From: an uncultured Clostridia bacterium
Lineage (GTDB): Bacteria > Bacillota > Clostridia > Oscillospirales > Ruminococcaceae
DNA length: 64,000 nucleotides
Direction: 5' to 3'
NCBI GenBank assembly: GCA_947627875.1
Contig: CANQXS010000002.1
Coordinates: 1-64,000 of the forward strand
Each line of letters opens with the position of its first letter. Position 1 is the first letter of the stretch. The notes under the pieces were generated by a model, which saw nothing but the letters and a program-made list of their open reading frames with translations, did not search any database and was not told the origin of the DNA. The position numbers and the translations under genes were made by a program. Shown in pieces: positions 7,614-15,856 of the stretch.

Positions 7614-8093
7614 CTAAGAAATTTGTCTTGCGTATTGGTTTGGACTTGCCAGCTTGATACCGAGTACTTCGTCATAGTGCGAATCCTGATCGGGAACATA
7701 TCTCCCGAACTTAACGATTATGTTTGGGTAAACCGACAGCTGATTGATATATCCCATTGACGCACACTCCTCTTCCGTATATCCGGTGTAGATTACTATA
7801 TCATCTTCGGTGTGGTCGCGTAGATACCTAACAAGCTCAAACAGGTCGTGCCAAGAATCGAAAGGTTCAAGACCGCCGCAAATTACTGCCTGAGTGATCG
7901 GATTCTGTAGGTATCTGTCTGCTACATAGGATACACTGACATTGTGCGAGGGAGAAACAGCGAGTGTGCTGTTTTGACACACTCGCCTACCGCAATCTCT
8001 CTCGCATTTAAATGAACAGCTTGGAAAGGCTATAAGCATACTCGGTTTCTTATAGTTCACAAAGTCCTCATCTAAAATGTTTTTTACTATCAT
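7614..8093 (-). CDS. nrdG: Anaerobic ribonucleotide reductase activase (NrdG-like radical SAM)
   Basis: A 159-residue short radical-SAM protein that installs the glycyl radical on NrdD using SAM and a 4Fe-4S cluster. The cluster cysteines are C26-x3-C30-x3-C34, with C39 nearby; the canonical motif is Cx3Cx2C, so spacing is atypical. It has the ICGGLEPFD strand and helix following the SAM pocket and an IVIYTGYTEEE segment typical of NrdG. Start and stop overlap NrdD by 4 bases, strongly supporting a functional pair. Confidence 0.88.
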   Translation of the reverse strand: MIVKNILDEDFVNYKKPSMLIAFPSCSFKCERDCGRRVCQNSTLAVSPSHNVSVSYVADRYLQNPITQAVICGGLEPFDSWHDLFELVRYLRDHTEDDIVIYTGYTEEECASMGYINQLSVYPNIIVKFGRYVPDQDSHYDEVLGIKLASPNQYARQIS

Positions 8094-10102
8094 TCTTTTA
8101 ACGTCTCCGCGTAGTCATACCACTGACGGGTATTAAATTCCCTGAATCTGTCTTTAGAATATCCTCTTGTAGGAGTGAGGTAGCCGACGATACGCTGATA
8201 TGTATCATATACAGGATTGCCGCAAGTCGGGCATATATCAGTTCCTACAAAGCCGTGGTGGTTGATACACTCATTTATTCTGGTGTTGAACGCAAAGTAG
8301 ATAACGCCAGACTGAGCGATTCTGTTGAGCATTTGCCACGCCACTTCGGTATTCGGGAAGTTGGATTCAAGGTTGATATGGGCGATACTGCCGCCAGAAC
8401 ACTTCTTATCCAGTATAGACGAGAGTCTGAGCTTTTCCTTGATAGTGCATTTCTCTGACAGCGGAATCCACTGATTGGAATAAATAAACTTATCGCACAG
8501 AGTAGTTGCATCCTCTCCTGCGCGTTTGTTGCGAAGCCCGACGAGCGCAGGGAATAACGTTTTGAACGGATGTCTGATATTGAACTTTAGCCCCTGATAG
8601 AGCTGAATATCCTTCTGGCAAAGGATTACAGCAGCTCGCTCGGCAGGAACGCTCTCAATATTAAAGGAATAGTCGTTAGTGAAACTATCCTTGATTTCAT
8701 TAAGAACGTCAAAGATTTTGCTTGCAAAAGCAATTCCCATATCGGTATAAGACTTATAGCCAAACTCATCGGTTTGGACAAAGCCGAACGCCTCAATGAC
8801 CTCGTAAAGCCCCAGAATACCGATCGTGCAGTACTGCTTATCCATTTCGATTGCACCATCCTGATAGTTCGGGAGAAGTCCTTTTTCAACGTTTCTCTTA
8901 ATGATATGGCGAACGGTATCCAGCGTCTTACAACAAAGCTTAGTGCGCTTTCTGAGGATACTGAGGAATTGCTTTTCGTCGCCCTCGCTCTCAATGGCGA
9001 TTCTCATAAGGTTGATTGTGTTGACCTTGACGGAACCGATAGACAGCGCAGTGCCGCCTATGGAATTGATAAACGCATTGAGCTTAGAAGTGTTAGATAA
9101 CAGGCGACAGCAGTTGCTAAGGGTTGTAACGTCGTCGCTCATAAAGAAGTTACTATCGTTCCACTTGGTATTGTGGTCGGAACACCAGCGAGCAAACTCT
9201 TCGTCAACAAACTTGCCGTCTTTGTAAAGGAGGCTATACGAAAGCACAGGGAACGTAAACATGTTTTCACTCCTTATCTCGGAAACGACCTCCATAAATA
9301 TCTTCTGATGTTCAATCAGCTCGTCAACGTAATCTATCACATAGGTGCCGTCGGGATATTTGACACCGCCGAAGAGCGATTCAATGTAGTTGCGGTCGAA
9401 GATAGAAACGTTGACAAATGCCGTTTGGTCGATACGCATAAACGGTTGGTTCAAACGGTAAATCAGTTTCTGGAACGACTGCCTGATATAGTAGTCAGGA
9501 TCCTTTATGCAGTAGCCTGTCTCGCAGTCGTGTTTCCAGAAGTAATATGTCCATATAAGAATGTTGGGGATACCGACTGCCCCAGAAGACCTGTTGGACA
9601 TAAAGCTGATATATTCGATTACGTCGTCAAGGAACGTAGTAAGGTGCTTGGCGGGCTGATTATTGTAATGCTCAAGGCAGAACAATCCGTCGGTTGCGAG
9701 CTTGGTTAAATCGTAAGCATAGCAGTACGGTAGGTATGTAGCCGAAGGCGCATCGTGAAGATAGAAGCCTCCGTTATACTCCGTTTCCAGCCACTCTTTG
9801 GCGGTTTCAAGACCGTACTTCTTTTTGAGTTCGTAGAAGATCTTGTTAAAAGCAAACAGCTTGTCGTGCGGTTTGCCTTTTTCGCTGAGCATACTGCGAA
9901 TGTCCTTATGACGGGCGCTCGCATTAGAATCTATTGTGACGTCGGCTACCTTATTCTGAGCCGTGAAGCCGTCGATAAAATCGGAAAAATTAAGCTGGCT
10001 CTCGTGGAACCCATTCAGTTTCTCAAAGTCTTCGCCATACTTTATGCGAAGTTTGAACATTTGCTTTGCAAAGTCCTTGTCTGTTTTAATATTGATTTTC
10101 AT
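8090..10102 (-). CDS. nrdD: Anaerobic ribonucleoside-triphosphate reductase (class III)
   Basis: A 670-residue class III reductase making dNTPs from NTPs under anaerobiosis. It has the family core (FYELKKKYGLETAKEWLETE, then GGFYLHDAP, then SNRSSGAVGIP). The C-terminus has a zinc-site Cys pair ICPTCG and the glycyl-radical region RIVGYLTP. Only one CxxC is clear; the other ligands may come from NECINHH. No N-terminal ATP-cone is seen, so dATP inhibition may be absent. It forms an operon with nrdG downstream and a glutaredoxin-like nrdH upstream, which suggests NrdH rather than formate as reductant. Confidence 0.95.
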   Translation of the reverse strand: MKINIKTDKDFAKQMFKLRIKYGEDFEKLNGFHESQLNFSDFIDGFTAQNKVADVTIDSNASARHKDIRSMLSEKGKPHDKLFAFNKIFYELKKKYGLETAKEWLETEYNGGFYLHDAPSATYLPYCYAYDLTKLATDGLFCLEHYNNQPAKHLTTFLDDVIEYISFMSNRSSGAVGIPNILIWTYYFWKHDCETGYCIKDPDYYIRQSFQKLIYRLNQPFMRIDQTAFVNVSIFDRNYIESLFGGVKYPDGTYVIDYVDELIEHQKIFMEVVSEIRSENMFTFPVLSYSLLYKDGKFVDEEFARWCSDHNTKWNDSNFFMSDDVTTLSNCCRLLSNTSKLNAFINSIGGTALSIGSVKVNTINLMRIAIESEGDEKQFLSILRKRTKLCCKTLDTVRHIIKRNVEKGLLPNYQDGAIEMDKQYCTIGILGLYEVIEAFGFVQTDEFGYKSYTDMGIAFASKIFDVLNEIKDSFTNDYSFNIESVPAERAAVILCQKDIQLYQGLKFNIRHPFKTLFPALVGLRNKRAGEDATTLCDKFIYSNQWIPLSEKCTIKEKLRLSSILDKKCSGGSIAHINLESNFPNTEVAWQMLNRIAQSGVIYFAFNTRINECINHHGFVGTDICPTCGNPVYDTYQRIVGYLTPTRGYSKDRFREFNTRQWYDYAETLKE

Positions 10103-10114
10103 ACTTGCCTCTTT

Positions 10115-10327
10115 CTAATTTGCAACAGTATTGCGGGCGTTCACCCACTTGACAGCGTTTATGAAGTCGAGCATATTCCCGTCTACTTCAAGAACAGGAA
10201 CTGCGTCGATACCTTTTGCTTCCATTTCTTTAACATCATTTATTTCCTTATAGCTGACATTAGATTGAGCCAATTTTTCCTTTAATACTTTGCACTTGGG
10301 GCAGCCTGTAGAATATAGAACAATCAT
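10115..10327 (-). CDS. nrdH: Glutaredoxin/NrdH-like thioredoxin-fold protein
   Basis: A 70-residue thioredoxin-fold protein with the redox motif C9-P-K-C12 (YSTGCPKCKVL) and the cis-Pro region AVPVLEV around residue 43. Such proteins deliver electrons to ribonucleotide reductase. It sits 13 bases upstream of nrdD and overlaps the deoxyribonucleotidase stop by 4 bases, which fits that job. Length is at the short end of the family. Confidence 0.9.
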   Translation of the reverse strand: MIVLYSTGCPKCKVLKEKLAQSNVSYKEINDVKEMEAKGIDAVPVLEVDGNMLDFINAVKWVNARNTVAN

Positions 10328-10887
10328 TGAACCTCTCCTTTCAATATAATTCTTGTTGCCTCATACCAATCGTTGACACGAGGAGCGGAGACTGACAAAG
10401 CTTCGTCGGGGAGCCACCAGTTGTGAGGTGCGCTCATCAGTATTCCGCGATAAGAGCCGCCGACAAGGTTGGACAGCTTATCGTCTACAAGATAATCCCC
10501 AGAAACTATTTGTTTCCTGTTGGTAACTATGACGTCATCCCAAGAGAGGTAATCAAAATGCTTTAACAAAGCCCTCTCAATCTTCGGCTTAATTGTGTCA
10601 TAGTGCGAATTGGTACAGATATAGACCTTAAACCCTACTTCCTTTAAGAGCTTAAGGCACACATAAGCTCCGTCTTTGGGAGTGACCGTTTCCCAAAAGC
10701 TCGGCGTATGTAGCGGTTTGAATACTTCGTCGCGAGTCAGCGACGGGAAGAACTTGCAGATATCCCAGTCGATAATACAGTTTGGATTGACATTGAGACC
10801 GTGTTCCATATCAAGCCACTCGACCCACGGTTCAATCAAGTGCGTAACCGTGTCGTCCATATCTGCAAGTATAACCTTACGAGGCAT
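10324..10887 (-). CDS. 5'(3')-deoxyribonucleotidase, HAD superfamily
   Basis: A 187-residue protein of the NT5C HAD family that dephosphorylates deoxynucleoside monophosphates. HAD motif I is ADMDDTV (catalytic Asp9 and Asp11 from the chosen start). Motif II ends in ICTNSHYD, and motif III/IV is the region YLVDDKLSNL. I chose ATG 10887 because it follows the upstream stop with GGAG eight bases ahead; ATG 10896 is possible. It belongs to the nucleotide-pool block with dut, nrdD and a dNTP diphosphohydrolase. Confidence 0.85.
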   Translation of the reverse strand: MPRKVILADMDDTVTHLIEPWVEWLDMEHGLNVNPNCIIDWDICKFFPSLTRDEVFKPLHTPSFWETVTPKDGAYVCLKLLKEVGFKVYICTNSHYDTIKPKIERALLKHFDYLSWDDVIVTNRKQIVSGDYLVDDKLSNLVGGSYRGILMSAPHNWWLPDEALSVSAPRVNDWYEATRIILKGEVQ

Positions 10888-10888
10888 A

Positions 10889-11308
10889 TTAGACATCTCC
10901 ATCCTCGTTTCTGTCAAGATAGTGGGGCATATCATCGAGGTCAAGCTGCCCGAGTTCTTGGTGGTGCATTATTGCAAAAATGTTCCACGCCGCTGCTGCT
11001 AAGTGATCCTCGTCGTCCATGCCCATAATATATTTATCAAGGTGACGTTTAGCCGAATCGACATATCTGGAGAACGGGATTCCCTTCTCCCAATTTCTGT
11101 CGGCGTATTTCTGAGCACCAAGTTCATACCATCTGGCAAGTCTTCTGGTTGCGAAGGGCGATATTAAATCATACCGCCCCTTGCCCGTTGAGGGCTCTCT
11201 TATAGCCTTGCCTTCGCCGTATGAGATACGCTGTCCGCCGTCATCAATTCCCTCTGGTTGAGGTTGACTTGTGTACGCCTGATTGGCATACCGTTCCATC
11301 ATTCCCAT
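10889..11308 (-). CDS. dATP/dGTP diphosphohydrolase-like protein (DUF5664)
   Basis: A 139-residue all-alpha protein with the hallmark pattern of the phage DUF5664 family: KGRYDLISPFATRRLARWYELG, then KYADRNWEKG, then SAKRHLDKY and DEDHLAAAAWNIFA. The family is described as dATP/dGTP diphosphohydrolase N-terminal domain, with MazG-like acidic metal-binding residues. It probably trims the dNTP pool beside the deoxyribonucleotidase. Activity here is inferred from family only. Confidence 0.8.
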   Translation of the reverse strand: MGMMERYANQAYTSQPQPEGIDDGGQRISYGEGKAIREPSTGKGRYDLISPFATRRLARWYELGAQKYADRNWEKGIPFSRYVDSAKRHLDKYIMGMDDEDHLAAAAWNIFAIMHHQELGQLDLDDMPHYLDRNEDGDV

Positions 11309-11411
11309 AAAATCTTTCCCTTTCCTTTCCCGCCTGGAGTAAGGCGCAAATAGTGAATCCGAAACAAGTTCCCAGAACTATACAGATGAAGCCTGTGATT
11401 ACATAACTCAC
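11244..11411 (-). CDS. Tiny single-pass membrane protein (DUF3789-like)
   Basis: A 55-residue ORF starting at GTG 11411, coupled to the upstream gene by a GTGA overlap and with GAGGTG upstream. The first 27 residues form a transmembrane helix (ITGFICIVLGTCFGFTICALL) followed by Gln-Ala-Gly-Lys-Glu, the pattern of the small DUF3789 phage membrane proteins. The tail overlaps the start of the dNTP hydrolase gene by 65 bases, so translation of the final third is less certain. Confidence 0.55.
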   Translation of the reverse strand: MSYVITGFICIVLGTCFGFTICALLQAGKERERFYGNDGTVCQSGVHKSTSTRGN

Positions 11412-11713
11412 GAATCAGTCACCTCGCCCTCAGAAATATCGGGAGTGTCAGTCTCACCGTCGGATTCCTCATTGATAGTCGCTACGGATTCCGTGTCTTT
11501 AAGTACGGAATCGCAGATATCTATTATCTCTTTAAGGCGTTCCTCTGGTGTCTTTGTTTCATCGACCGCCTTATCGTGTATATGCTGGCTTACTGTTCTG
11601 CCGCCTTTGAATACGCCATTGTTATATGCGTTTGCGATTGCCTGTTTAAAGGCAGCCTCAAAAGCTTGTTTGCGCTCTTCGCGCATTTTCTTTACGTCAT
11701 AATTTGCCTTCAT
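11408..11713 (-). CDS. Charged hypothetical protein, 101 aa
   Basis: Basic helical N-terminal half (KMREERKQAFEAAFKQAI) and an acidic, low-complexity C-terminus rich in Glu, Asp, Thr and Ser. Start ATG 11713 lies 13 bases after the DnaE stop. No domain is recognised. It could be a DNA-associated accessory factor, but that is only a guess from charge and position. Confidence 0.6.
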   Translation of the reverse strand: MKANYDVKKMREERKQAFEAAFKQAIANAYNNGVFKGGRTVSQHIHDKAVDETKTPEERLKEIIDICDSVLKDTESVATINEESDGETDTPDISEGEVTDS

Positions 11714-11725
11714 AAGTACCTCCGC

Positions 11726-14700
11726 TTAATCATATACATGCTCATAGTTTCTCAAAATAAAGTACTGCTTGTCTTTTTCAAATGAAATGCAGCGAACAAT
11801 ATCGCCCTTTTCTATGGGCTCTTTATTGAATACGTTGTTATATACCGTAAATCTGCTCTCAATCCCGCTGCCGATTGAGCGGGTGAGAACGCTATATCCG
11901 AACTGAGCGTTATCGCGCTTTCGATAGAGAGGATAGGTAGCTTTGATAAACAGCAGCGGCCTGTCCTCTTCTTTGCCAGTCACATAGCCGTCGTAGCCCA
12001 TAATATCATAGAAGTTTTTTGACTTAAGCGTGACGCTTAAATCGTCCATGTGGGCGTTGTAAATCATACGCTGACACGCTTCCATTAAACCTTGTAAGTC
12101 TGTAATTGTATACTTACTCGCCTCTGTGCCTTTCTTTGTCAGCCCTGTTGAGAATTTAAGTATCTCGGCACCGAACGGAGAGTTCGGCACTTCTTCCTTT
12201 TTGATTTGTTTCATTTTGCCAAGCTTGAAGTATTTGAACATATCATAGATTCTCAGCAGCTCTCTCTGATTGCCAAACGCAGAGAAGTAATCGACCTTAA
12301 TCAACACCTCTATGTTCCTTGTGTCTGCCGAAGTCTTGGTGGTCATATCGTAGAGTAAATCGACAAACGAAGTATACGTTTTGGTCTTAGAAAGTTCATA
12401 TAGCTCGTCGGCTAAGTTTGCGCCAATATATTTAATAGAAGCTGCGCCTTTAGAGATGATACGCTTTTCTTTGTCAAATGCGTATGCACTTTGTGCCAGC
12501 CCAAACTTCGGCAGCTGCATTTTAATTTTGTACGCTTTAGCAAGGGCTGCGCCAGTTTTGATATCCGCATCGTTAGCGGCATTATTAAGAAATGCCGTGA
12601 TAAACTCTATCGGATAATAGTATCTATAATAAGCGCACAGATATCCGACCATACAATATGCTATCGAATGATTGTAGCCGAACATATATGACGCACTGTC
12701 TTCAAGGATTTGCAGGAATGTTTTAGCCTCGTTCTCTGCTACCTCACGGGGCTTGTCTGACTTTTGGCAATATCCGTTAAGGATACTCGGCATTGCCTTA
12801 TCAAGTCTGTCTTTGTCCTTACGTCCTATTGCTCTGCGTATATTGTCTGCCTCACTACCTGACAAACCGCAGATTTGCTGGAGGAATTTAATAACGTCCT
12901 CCTGATACACAAGGTATCCGTTGTTCTCTGTCAGAAGATTATCAATGATTTCCGACGGATTATGATTAGGCTTTCTTGCAAGTAAATCGTCTCTGTAAGA
13001 GCTTCCAGACGGTCTGATACACGCTGTTACCAGTGACATATCAAATAGGCTTTGGGGCTTATACTTTTGCAGACATTCAAATGCAAAATTGCTTTCAAAC
13101 TGGAAGATTGCGCCAGGAGATTTCAGTATATCATTCCATACGGCAGGGTCGAACCAGTTGATTTCATGTGACTTAGGATATGGGATACCTATATTGTTAC
13201 AGGTATCTCTTATGACCTGAATGGTTTTCAGAACAAGGAAATCGTATTTAGCCGCGCCGACTTCGTGAGCCTCGTCCATATCCATCATAAGGCACAGTTC
13301 GTTATCCTTATTGAATACGCCGTATTCCTCAGGCAAAGACACGGGGCTTATTACCATTCCTGCGGGGTGAACCGACTGAGACACCTTTGTATTCATCAGT
13401 CCGTCGAAGTAGTAGAATATCTCTGGGTACTTTTCTTTGGTCTTTTGCTCGTCGATATCAAACTCTTTCTTAATCTCGTCGATTTTCTTTAAAGAGTACG
13501 GATTATCCGACGCCGCAAAGAGATTTGCGGGGTGTGATTCGCTCCAGCGGATTGACAGACATCTGCCGACTTCGTCTATGACCCCCTTCGCTTGCAAGGT
13601 TCCGAACGAAGCGACACGAGCCGTCTTGTCAGCACCGAACCTCTCGGTGATATACTTGAATATTGCGGGTCTGTCGCTTTCAATAACGTCTATATCTATA
13701 TCTCCGATCTCCTCGCGATCCTCATTACAGAACCTTGAGAACACCGTATGCCAAGTTTCGGGATTTAAGTCGATTATGTCGGTGACATACGCTATGCGTG
13801 AGCCCCCGACCGACCCTCTCGCGGGGCCTATAGCCATTCCCTGTTGCTTACACCAGCTGACGAGTTCGGACATAGACAGCATAAAGCCCTCCATATGAAG
13901 CTTTTTAAAGACACGCATTTCTTCGGCTATGGCTTCACGGAACGGCTCTACTTGCTCGTCTGGAATAATGCCTTTCTCGACTTTATCGTTAAACATTCTT
14001 TCGACTGTTTCTTCAAATTTTTCGGCGTCCTTTTCTCTTGTGCCGTACAGTATCGGATATTTGGTAGTCCTATCCAGCTCAAAGTCCTCAATGGAATCAG
14101 CAAGAACGTTGGTGTTCTCTATTGCCTGAATATAAACTTCCTCGGGGAGAGCCGCCTGTGTTTTGAACATATCTTCCAGCTCTTCGCGAGTTTTGTAAGA
14201 CAGGTCGAACGTATCTTCGTCGCCATAACTCTTTCGCTTTGAAACCAAAAGCGCGGCACGGCAGTCGGACATATAAGACGAAGAGCTGTGCGTGTCTGTA
14301 CCAGCTATCAGCGGAGTTCCTATCTTTTGCGACAGTGCATACAGGCGTTTATTGAACTCAATTTGATCTTCGCAGTTATGAGGCTGCACTTCAAGGTAGT
14401 TATACTTTTTAGCCAGTTCCATATAACGCGGGTGGGTGTCTGGCAATCTGTTAAGCGGAGACGCCAGACAGGCGCTGGTAGAAATGATATTATCGGATAT
14501 ACCCAGAAACTCATCAAAAGAGATTCTGTTGGTATAATAGAAATGATCTTCGTCACACGACTTGCTAATTAGGGCGTTCAGCTCCTTAACGCCGTCATAG
14601 TTCCTTGCAAGTAAAACCGTGTGATAGTTATCTCTGACTTTTTCCTCTAAGGATTCCGTTAGGTATATTTCTACGCCGTGAACATATTTAATGCCTACTT

Positions 14701-14869
14701 CATCACAGTAGAGTTTCTTTGATATCCACCCCAGATTCTTACCGTGTTCGGTAGTGCCGAAAGCCTTATACCCGTACTTCTTTGCCAAGTCAACATATTC
14801 CCTGAAGTCGGTTGCACTGTCTAATAAGCTGTAATCGGAGTGCATATGATAAGGAAAATACGGCTTCAT
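11726..14869 (-). CDS. dnaE: DNA polymerase III alpha subunit (DnaE type)
   Basis: A 1047-residue family C polymerase, the phage replicative polymerase. The PHP domain is N-terminal (YHMHSDYSLLD at 7-17 and TTEHG). The palm has the PARGSVGGSRIAYVTDI signature and catalytic aspartates in EIGDIDIDV. The fingers and helix-hairpin-helix region contain CGLSGSEADNIRRAIGRKD and SYMFGYNHSIAYC. Its start overlaps the primase stop by 4 bases. No clamp or clamp loader is visible nearby, so host or out-of-window phage factors are needed. Confidence 0.96.
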   Translation of the reverse strand: MKPYFPYHMHSDYSLLDSATDFREYVDLAKKYGYKAFGTTEHGKNLGWISKKLYCDEVGIKYVHGVEIYLTESLEEKVRDNYHTVLLARNYDGVKELNALISKSCDEDHFYYTNRISFDEFLGISDNIISTSACLASPLNRLPDTHPRYMELAKKYNYLEVQPHNCEDQIEFNKRLYALSQKIGTPLIAGTDTHSSSSYMSDCRAALLVSKRKSYGDEDTFDLSYKTREELEDMFKTQAALPEEVYIQAIENTNVLADSIEDFELDRTTKYPILYGTREKDAEKFEETVERMFNDKVEKGIIPDEQVEPFREAIAEEMRVFKKLHMEGFMLSMSELVSWCKQQGMAIGPARGSVGGSRIAYVTDIIDLNPETWHTVFSRFCNEDREEIGDIDIDVIESDRPAIFKYITERFGADKTARVASFGTLQAKGVIDEVGRCLSIRWSESHPANLFAASDNPYSLKKIDEIKKEFDIDEQKTKEKYPEIFYYFDGLMNTKVSQSVHPAGMVISPVSLPEEYGVFNKDNELCLMMDMDEAHEVGAAKYDFLVLKTIQVIRDTCNNIGIPYPKSHEINWFDPAVWNDILKSPGAIFQFESNFAFECLQKYKPQSLFDMSLVTACIRPSGSSYRDDLLARKPNHNPSEIIDNLLTENNGYLVYQEDVIKFLQQICGLSGSEADNIRRAIGRKDKDRLDKAMPSILNGYCQKSDKPREVAENEAKTFLQILEDSASYMFGYNHSIAYCMVGYLCAYYRYYYPIEFITAFLNNAANDADIKTGAALAKAYKIKMQLPKFGLAQSAYAFDKEKRIISKGAASIKYIGANLADELYELSKTKTYTSFVDLLYDMTTKTSADTRNIEVLIKVDYFSAFGNQRELLRIYDMFKYFKLGKMKQIKKEEVPNSPFGAEILKFSTGLTKKGTEASKYTITDLQGLMEACQRMIYNAHMDDLSVTLKSKNFYDIMGYDGYVTGKEEDRPLLFIKATYPLYRKRDNAQFGYSVLTRSIGSGIESRFTVYNNVFNKEPIEKGDIVRCISFEKDKQYFILRNYEHVYD

Positions 14870-15846
14870 ATTCTTCTCCTTTCATTATATAATCTCATAA
14901 AAATATCCTGTCCGTTATCGACAGGACTCATTTTCTCTTTGAGCAGATTGTTTCTGTCATAGATATACTCCACTGTCGTATATCTGCTCAGTTTCATTAT
15001 TTGGCTGTCTTGCAATACATTGATTTCTTTATCAAGCGCAAATACAACCCGAACACCGAGCTTAGCGAGAAACAAAAACTGATGGGCATTAAGGTGAGAG
15101 GTTAGAACGGCGCACGAATTGCCGATTCCCCAACCGTTAGCCAGCAGGACTGACTTTGCCCCCTCAAAGAGAATGATTTCTCTCTTCCTCTCTATTTCCT
15201 GACGGTTATCTGAAAATCCGTAAAGAGTGTTCAGCACACCTAACGGCATAAAGTATGTGTACTTTCTCAGACGCTTTTCCTTATAGTCTGGGTCGAGTGT
15301 TCTGCCGCAGATATTGATTATGTTTCCCTCAAAATCTTTGATAGGGAACACGATTCGGTTTGACAAGGGGTCGAATTTAACGTCGAATCTTGACATAATG
15401 TCATAGCTGATTCCCTCGTCAGCCCAGCTTTTAAGTTTTGATTTGTCAAACTCAAACCTGTTCATGTACTGATTGGGCACAATATTTGACTGCACTTCTT
15501 TAACGCCGACCGCCTTGTGCTGGAACTTCTTTGCTATCTTGATTGTTTCAAGGCGTTTCTGAGACACCATATCGTCTGTGATATTCGCATACGCTTTAAT
15601 CATATTGACTGCTGTGACAAAATTCACATGATGGTATTCCATAATGAAATTGATAAGATTCCCGCCTACGCCTTTACTGAAATCATAGAATCTTTGCTTT
15701 TCTTCATTCACGGAAAAGGAAGGGGTATTCTCTTCCTTCAGAGGAGATAACCCCCACCATTCACCGTCATTTTGTTTGGTTAATTCGCAATACTGCGATA
15801 TATATTCTAAAATGTCAACTTTCGACAGCAGTTCATCTACATCCAT
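14866..15846 (-). CDS. DNA primase (DnaG-like), zinc finger degenerate
   Basis: A 326-residue primase-type protein. The N-terminus aligns with the DnaG zinc domain (ISQYCEL, GLSPLKEENTPSFSVNEE, then GVGGNLINF), but the zinc ligands are lost: the usual CPFH is SPLK and the Cys pair of FxCxxCG is absent. A Toprim-like core follows (LFEGAKSVLLANGWGIG, then VFALDKE). It lies between DnaB and DnaE, coupled to both, so it is probably the phage primase, perhaps using protein contacts instead of zinc. Confidence 0.85.
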   Translation of the reverse strand: MDVDELLSKVDILEYISQYCELTKQNDGEWWGLSPLKEENTPSFSVNEEKQRFYDFSKGVGGNLINFIMEYHHVNFVTAVNMIKAYANITDDMVSQKRLETIKIAKKFQHKAVGVKEVQSNIVPNQYMNRFEFDKSKLKSWADEGISYDIMSRFDVKFDPLSNRIVFPIKDFEGNIINICGRTLDPDYKEKRLRKYTYFMPLGVLNTLYGFSDNRQEIERKREIILFEGAKSVLLANGWGIGNSCAVLTSHLNAHQFLFLAKLGVRVVFALDKEINVLQDSQIMKLSRYTTVEYIYDRNNLLKEKMSPVDNGQDIFMRLYNERRRI

Positions 15847-15856
15847 AACCTACCTC

